From NCBI GenBank assembly GCA_022239325.1, contig JAKOGP010000002.1, forward strand, positions 39,496 to 103,495: DNA of 64,000 bases. The letters run 5' to 3'. Shown here one piece after another: positions 59,368 through 64,000 of the stretch. The DNA comes from Flavobacteriaceae bacterium LSUCC0859 (lineage in GTDB: Bacteria; Bacteroidota; Bacteroidia; Flavobacteriales; Flavobacteriaceae). The position numbers were made by a program, and so were the translations under genes. The notes below the pieces were generated by a model. It saw nothing but the letters and a program-made list of their open reading frames with translations, did not search any database and was not told the DNA's origin. Position 1 is the first letter of the stretch. Each line of letters opens with the position of its first letter.

Positions 59368-61533
59368 CTAGAGGTTTTCTAACACAAATTTGGTCATTTT
59401 ATGGTATAAATGTATGCGGGTATTGCCCCCGTATATACCATGGTTTTTATCTGGATATATGGCCCAATCAAAGTCTTTATTAGCTTGAATGAGAGACTCT
59501 GCAAATCGCATGCTGTTTTGAAGGTGTACATTGTCATCTCCAGAACCGTGAACCAAAAGGAATTTACCCTTTAGAAGCTCTGGGTAGTTAAAAGGGGAGT
59601 TGTCGTCATAGCCAGCAGGATTTTCTTCAGGCGTTCTCAAAAAACGCTCTGTATAGACAGTGTCATAGAACCTCCAGCTAGTAACAGGAGCTACAGCAAT
59701 AGCCATTTCAAACACCTCATTACCTTTTAAAATAGAATTAGAAGCCATATGACCCCCAAAACTCCAGCCCCAAATACCAGTTCTTTCTGCGTCTATATAT
59801 GGGCGTTTAGACAATAAAGTAGCAGCCGAAATCTGGTCTTCGGTTTCATATTTAACTAGGTTTAAATAGGTAGATTTCTTAAAATCACGTCCCTTAAAAC
59901 CCGTACCTCTTCCGTCTACACAGGCCACAATATAACCTTTGGAAGCCAACATCATATGCCAGTAATCATTCGCCCCTAACCAACTGTTGGAAACAGACTG
60001 AGATCCAGGCCCAGAGTATTGAAACATAAACAGTGGGTACTTCTTAGAGGGGTCAAAGTTGGTGGGCTTTATCATATACATATTGAGCGTATGGCCATTC
60101 ACCTCAATAGTTCCAAATTCTTTTGGAGCCACATCATAAGCAGCCAAGCGATCCAATAGAGCGCTGTTATTTACCACCTCCTTTAATGGAGCCCCATTAG
60201 AGGCTTTGTGTAGGGTGTAAATTGGTGGTGTTTTCGCATTAGAAAATTGATTAATATAGTAACTAAAGTTGCTGCTAAAGGAAGCGTAATGTGTTCCTAC
60301 TCCCTCACTCAAACGGCTAAAGCCTTTACCATTGGCCCTTACCTTATAAATATCTCTATTTATACTTCCATTAGCAGTCCCCTGAAAATACAAGGTTTTT
60401 GTTTTGGTATCTAAGCCATAAAAAGAGGTGACTTCCCAATTTCCTTTAGTGAGTTGTCTGCGTTCTTTTCCGTTAGCGTCATGAAGGTAGAGGTGGTTAA
60501 AACCATCTTTTTCACTGCTCCAAACAAAACTGTCGTCCTCAAAAAAACGCAAATCATTAGTCACGTCTACATAGGCGGCGTCTGTCTCTTCTAACAACAC
60601 ACTCAATTCCTGGTTGGCCGTATTGTAATTGTAGAGGGTTAATTTATTTTGAAGTCTCCCCATCTCTTGAAAAGAAAGCATGTCTGGATGGTTTCTCCAT
60701 TCCAACCTTGGAATATAATACCCCTGTGGAACCACAACCTCTGTGCGTTTGTTCTCTTTTAGGTCGTAAACAAATAGGCGCACCTCAGCGTTATTTTCAC
60801 CAGCTTTAGGATACTTAAATACTTGTTGGGTAGGGTATAAATTCTCTCCAATCACATCCATAGAGTAGGTAGGTACCTCTGTCTCGTCAAATCTGAGGAA
60901 AGCCAGTTTGGTTCCGTCTGAATTCCAGTCAAAAGCACGCACAAACCCAAACTCCTCCTCATATACCCAATCGGTTACCCCATTGATAATAAAATTCTTT
61001 TTCCCGTCCGTAGTGATCTGCTGCGTCTCCTTACTGTTCCAATTAAATACGTATAAATTATTGTCTCTCACATAAGCAATCTGAGTGCCGTCTGGAGAAA
61101 AATAGGGTTCTTGAACCGCAGCATCACTGAGCTTTGTCATCTCCCCAGTTTTAAAGTCATAAATATAGTATACCCCAAGTCTAGACCTTCTAAAAATGGG
61201 AGTGATTTGGGTAGTCAATAAAACCTTAGACTCGTCTTTACTAAATGTATATCCGGAAAACCCATCCAAACCTTCTAGCTCGTCGGAAGAAAGAAGCACC
61301 CTAGATTTTTCTAAAGACCTGTAATTGTATAGCCCAATTTCTGTAGCGCCAGAGGTTTCATTACGCTCTAATACGGTATATTGGGCCCCATTGTTTCTAG
61401 ACCTCAGAGACTCCATCCCTTGGGTTCTGAAGGTTCCGTTATAAATTTCAGAAACGGTGATCTCTTTTTGTTGGCCGCTGGCCGATACTCCTTGGAGTAA
61501 AAGTGCTCCAAATAAGATGGCTATTTTTTTCAT
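59368..61533 (-). CDS. S9 family dipeptidyl peptidase IV-type serine peptidase
   Basis: This 721-residue exported protein has a signal peptide (IAILFGALLLQGVSASGQ) and an N-terminal DPP4 beta-propeller (GTQIAYVRDNNLYVFNW, WVYEEEFGFVRAFDWNSDGTKLAFLRFDE). The C-terminal alpha/beta-hydrolase domain has catalytic Ser in GIWGWSFGGHMASN, Asp in VHGSGDDNVHLQNS and His in YPDKNHGIYGG. The EE pair in YEEEFGF fits the N-terminus-binding glutamates of DPP4. It releases dipeptides, often Xaa-Pro, in the periplasm; the neighbouring POT transporter could import them. Confidence 0.92.
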   Translation of the reverse strand: MKKIAILFGALLLQGVSASGQQKEITVSEIYNGTFRTQGMESLRSRNNGAQYTVLERNETSGATEIGLYNYRSLEKSRVLLSSDELEGLDGFSGYTFSKDESKVLLTTQITPIFRRSRLGVYYIYDFKTGEMTKLSDAAVQEPYFSPDGTQIAYVRDNNLYVFNWNSKETQQITTDGKKNFIINGVTDWVYEEEFGFVRAFDWNSDGTKLAFLRFDETEVPTYSMDVIGENLYPTQQVFKYPKAGENNAEVRLFVYDLKENKRTEVVVPQGYYIPRLEWRNHPDMLSFQEMGRLQNKLTLYNYNTANQELSVLLEETDAAYVDVTNDLRFFEDDSFVWSSEKDGFNHLYLHDANGKERRQLTKGNWEVTSFYGLDTKTKTLYFQGTANGSINRDIYKVRANGKGFSRLSEGVGTHYASFSSNFSYYINQFSNAKTPPIYTLHKASNGAPLKEVVNNSALLDRLAAYDVAPKEFGTIEVNGHTLNMYMIKPTNFDPSKKYPLFMFQYSGPGSQSVSNSWLGANDYWHMMLASKGYIVACVDGRGTGFKGRDFKKSTYLNLVKYETEDQISAATLLSKRPYIDAERTGIWGWSFGGHMASNSILKGNEVFEMAIAVAPVTSWRFYDTVYTERFLRTPEENPAGYDDNSPFNYPELLKGKFLLVHGSGDDNVHLQNSMRFAESLIQANKDFDWAIYPDKNHGIYGGNTRIHLYHKMTKFVLENL

Positions 61534-61667
61534 AAACGAGGGATTGTTTTCTGTTTTCAGGTTTAAAGGCTCCTAAAATAACATTTTAATACGAGAAATT
61601 TAAGTAGGCCTTTCAAATAGGCCATATTTCTTCATTTCCGTATCTTAGCGACGCTAAAACAAAGAAT

Positions 61668-62990
61668 ATGCCCCAAGCCATTGCTGGATTTTCAAAACTT
61701 TCTAAAGACGCAAAAATAGAATGGGTATCTAAGACCTTCACCCAGGACAAACCAGAGATTAAAGCGCTACTGAAACAATATTGGCTAGAAGACCAAAGCT
61801 TACAGCAGCTGCATGACGAGTTTATAGAAAACACCCTCAGCAATTTTTTTCTGCCCTTGGGTGTCGCACCCAATTTTTTAATTAACGAGCAACTTTACGC
61901 TATTCCAATGGCTATTGAAGAAAGCTCTGTGGTAGCTGCAGCAGCTAAAGCTGCAAAATTTTGGCTGGATAGAGGCGGTTTTAAAACAGAGGTCTTAGGG
62001 ACTGAAAAAATTGGTCAAGTCCATTTCTTTTACGATGGAGATACAGAAAAACTCCAACATTTTTTTGAGAAATTAGAACCCATCCTCAGAAAAGACTGTG
62101 CCGCGCTAACTGACAATATGGAAAAAAGAGGGGGCGGTATTTCTAAGATCGAGCTTAGAGATAAGAACTCAGATCTACAACACTATTACCAAATCCATGC
62201 AGTCTTTGAAACAGCCAATGCCATGGGTGCCAATTTTATAAACTCCTGTTTGGAGCAATTTGCAAAAAGTCTCCAAAGAGAAGCGGCACAAAGCAGCCTA
62301 TTAGCAGGCAGTTCCATAGAAGTTGTCATGAGCATTCTCTCTAATTATGTCCCCCAATGCGTAGTTAAAGCTACCGTCTCTTGTCCGGTGGCAGAACTAG
62401 AGGGTATAGAAGGGGCTAGTGGAGAAGAATTTGCAAAAAAAATGATCCAAGCGGTCCAGATAGCAAAGGCAGAACCCCACCGAGCAGTCACCCACAATAA
62501 AGGAATTATGAACGGTATAGATGCCGTAGTTATAGCCACTGGAAATGATTTTAGAGCCGTAGAAGCAGGCGTACATGCCTATGCAGCCAAAGATGGAATG
62601 TATTCGAGTCTCACACACGCAAGTCTTCAAGATGGTATATTTAGCTTTTGGATAGAAGTGCCGCTTGCCTTGGGTACCGTAGGAGGGCTCACCAATTTAC
62701 ACCCCCTTGTAAAGTGGTCCTTAGAAGTCTTGCAAAGGCCCAGTGCCAAACAACTTATGGAAATTGTAGCCGTAGCGGGTTTAGCACAAAATTTTGCAGC
62801 CCTGCACGCGTTGGTAACAAGTGGTATTCAAAAAGGGCATATGAAAATGCACCTCATGAATATCTTAAATCAATTGGGAGCTACCCCTTCAGAAAAGGAG
62901 CAGCTCATACAAGAATTTAAACAGCAGACTGCCACACACAGCAATGTGGTTCAGGCTTTTGAAAAACTTAGAGCGGCTTCTACAAAATAA
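61668..62990 (+). CDS. Hydroxymethylglutaryl-CoA reductase, class II
   Basis: This 440-residue protein of the class II (bacterial) type has ENTLSNFFLPLGVAPNFLINEQLYAIPMAIEESSVVAAA near the start. KRGGGISKIELRD, NAMGANFINSCLEQ, AVTHNKGIMNGIDAVVIATGNDFRAVEAG and GLAQNFAALHALVTSGIQKGHMKMH follow, with the catalytic His. Bacteroidota use it in the biosynthetic direction to make mevalonate for isoprenoids. It lies 16 bp before a GHMP kinase gene of the same pathway and diverges from the DPP4-type gene. Confidence 0.93.
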   Translation: MPQAIAGFSKLSKDAKIEWVSKTFTQDKPEIKALLKQYWLEDQSLQQLHDEFIENTLSNFFLPLGVAPNFLINEQLYAIPMAIEESSVVAAAAKAAKFWLDRGGFKTEVLGTEKIGQVHFFYDGDTEKLQHFFEKLEPILRKDCAALTDNMEKRGGGISKIELRDKNSDLQHYYQIHAVFETANAMGANFINSCLEQFAKSLQREAAQSSLLAGSSIEVVMSILSNYVPQCVVKATVSCPVAELEGIEGASGEEFAKKMIQAVQIAKAEPHRAVTHNKGIMNGIDAVVIATGNDFRAVEAGVHAYAAKDGMYSSLTHASLQDGIFSFWIEVPLALGTVGGLTNLHPLVKWSLEVLQRPSAKQLMEIVAVAGLAQNFAALHALVTSGIQKGHMKMHLMNILNQLGATPSEKEQLIQEFKQQTATHSNVVQAFEKLRAASTK

Positions 62991-63006
62991 ATCAGACCCC
63001 TACCTT

Positions 63007-63954
63007 ATGTCCCAAACCTTTTACAGTCATGGAAAATTATTGCTCAGTGGAGAATATCTGGTTTTAGACGGCGTTTCTGCCCTTGCAGTTCCCTGTGCGT
63101 TTGGGCAAAAACTCAGGGTTCAGAATACCGAACTTGGGCTGCTCCAATGGAAGGCCTTCTCAGACAAAAATAACTGCTGGGGAGATTTTAGTTTTTCACT
63201 AGAAGACATAAACAAGCCATTCCAACAAAGTCCAAAAAACACCCAAGAGCAGCTGCTTCAAATTTTATCTGTTGCTAAAAAATTAAATCCAGACTTCTTA
63301 AAGACATCTCTGGGGGTACAAGTAGAAACCCACTTAGAATTTCCCCAAGATTGGGGCCTTGGAAGCTCTTCTACCCTAATCCATAATATAGCCAGTTGGG
63401 CGGTAGTAAACCCCTACGAACTATTAAAAAAAACTATGGAGGGCTCGGGCTATGACATTGCCTGTGCCAGCGTAAAAACTCCCATCCTATACCGCAGAGA
63501 CCCGCTTGGCTTTGAACCCAAAATAGAAGTTAAAACCTTAGCTCCTTTCATTACAGACCAGCTAGTTTTTGTACATCTAAACCAAAAACAAAAGAGCAGT
63601 AGTGGAATAGCACATTATAAGGCTCAAAAGGAGAAGCATCCAGGGCTTTTTAAAAGTAGCTTTCCTAAAATAGAGGCACTGAGTAAAGAAATGTCGGCTT
63701 GTTCAGATATGGATCGCTTTTTAGAGATTATGAAACAACACGAGCTACTGCTCTCAGAACTTCTTGAAATTCCTAGGGTACAATCTATTCATTTTTCAGA
63801 CTTTAAAGGCCAGATAAAGAGTCTGGGGGCCTGGGGAGGCGATTTTGTAATGGCTGGTTCTAAGGAGGTATCCCTGGCAGAGCTTAAAACCTATTTTAAA
63901 GATCGTGGGTTTCATACGGTGCTCTCGTATTCCCAAATGGTATGTACATCGTAA
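63007..63954 (+). CDS. GYDIA-family GHMP kinase
   Basis: I choose the ATG at 63007 (MSQTFYSHGKLLLSGEYLVLDG), giving 315 residues; the longer frame from 62944 overlaps the reductase gene. The protein has the GHMP ATP loop WGLGSSSTLIHNIASW and the family-naming GSGYDIACA. Near the end is GAWGGDFVMAGS. In Bacteroidota it lies in mevalonate-pathway loci and probably replaces one of the canonical kinases; which step is not settled from sequence. It is the last gene before the window end. Confidence 0.88.
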   Translation: MSQTFYSHGKLLLSGEYLVLDGVSALAVPCAFGQKLRVQNTELGLLQWKAFSDKNNCWGDFSFSLEDINKPFQQSPKNTQEQLLQILSVAKKLNPDFLKTSLGVQVETHLEFPQDWGLGSSSTLIHNIASWAVVNPYELLKKTMEGSGYDIACASVKTPILYRRDPLGFEPKIEVKTLAPFITDQLVFVHLNQKQKSSSGIAHYKAQKEKHPGLFKSSFPKIEALSKEMSACSDMDRFLEIMKQHELLLSELLEIPRVQSIHFSDFKGQIKSLGAWGGDFVMAGSKEVSLAELKTYFKDRGFHTVLSYSQMVCTS

Positions 63955-64000
63955 AAAAAAAGCGGGGGCCCGGGGGGGGGGGGTTTTTTTTTTGGTTTGG
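63955..64000. other. Low-complexity contig end, probably assembly artefact
   Basis: After the kinase stop the sequence becomes a run of A, then long runs of G and C, a long run of T and GG. Such G and T homopolymers occur nowhere else in this AT-rich window. This looks like a misread terminator hairpin or sequencing noise at a contig end rather than real DNA. Confidence 0.7.

Overview
The window is a piece of a Bacteroidota chromosome, almost certainly a flavobacterium. It carries gldK-gldL-gldM-gldN (type IX secretion and gliding motor), the GYDIA-type GHMP kinase beside class II HMG-CoA reductase, a HYC_CC_PP protein, LptE next to SecG, and TAnnTTTG-type promoters. All functional calls are from reading the sequence; no database was searched.

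Region A (1 to about 6674) is a mobile element running off the left edge, and it is the most unusual part of the window. Apart from one inserted restriction-modification cassette, its sense (minus) strand is written almost without cytosine. By hand count about 20 C occur in about 3.8 kb of coding sequence, and about 15 of those sit in the trinucleotide CAG. The seven proteins of this block (about 1261 residues: two serine recombinases, an excisionase-like HTH protein, a zinc-cysteine protein, a polymerase-like replication protein and two unknowns) contain no Thr, Pro or His, one Ala and five Gln. Inside the block sits a compositionally ordinary MvaI-type endonuclease and DNA methyltransferase pair, bracketed by two near-identical hairpin terminators. 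Three copies of a roughly 22-bp repeat lie upstream of the second recombinase and replication genes. The ordinary chromosome resumes sharply at a hairpin at 6675.

Region B (6.7-12.2 kb, plus strand): a SAM methyltransferase, three small exported or lipoprotein genes, glycerol kinase and an FAD oxidoreductase. Region C (12.2-18 kb, minus): a TolC/RND/adaptor efflux operon. Region D (18-30 kb, mostly minus): an ABC-F protein, DUF983 protein, FAD oxidoreductase, then topA, a ureohydrolase-like protein and gldKLMN read in one direction. Region E (30.2-37.5 kb, plus): two tiny coupled genes, miaB, a sigma-54 activator, lptE, a TPR-like protein, secG and groESL. Region F (37.5-41.2 kb, minus): a five-gene cluster of metal-binding-domain and envelope proteins. 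Region G (41.2-51 kb, plus): a GAF/fRMsr protein, purH, the rod-shape operon mreBCD-mrdA-rodA, msrA and selO. Region H (51-64 kb): a tail-specific protease, surE, a small membrane protein, lpxB, a frameshifted comEC, a POT transporter, a DPP4-type peptidase, and HMG-CoA reductase plus GHMP kinase of the mevalonate pathway. The last ~46 bases look like assembly noise.

No tRNA, rRNA, CRISPR array or recognisable insertion sequence was seen.
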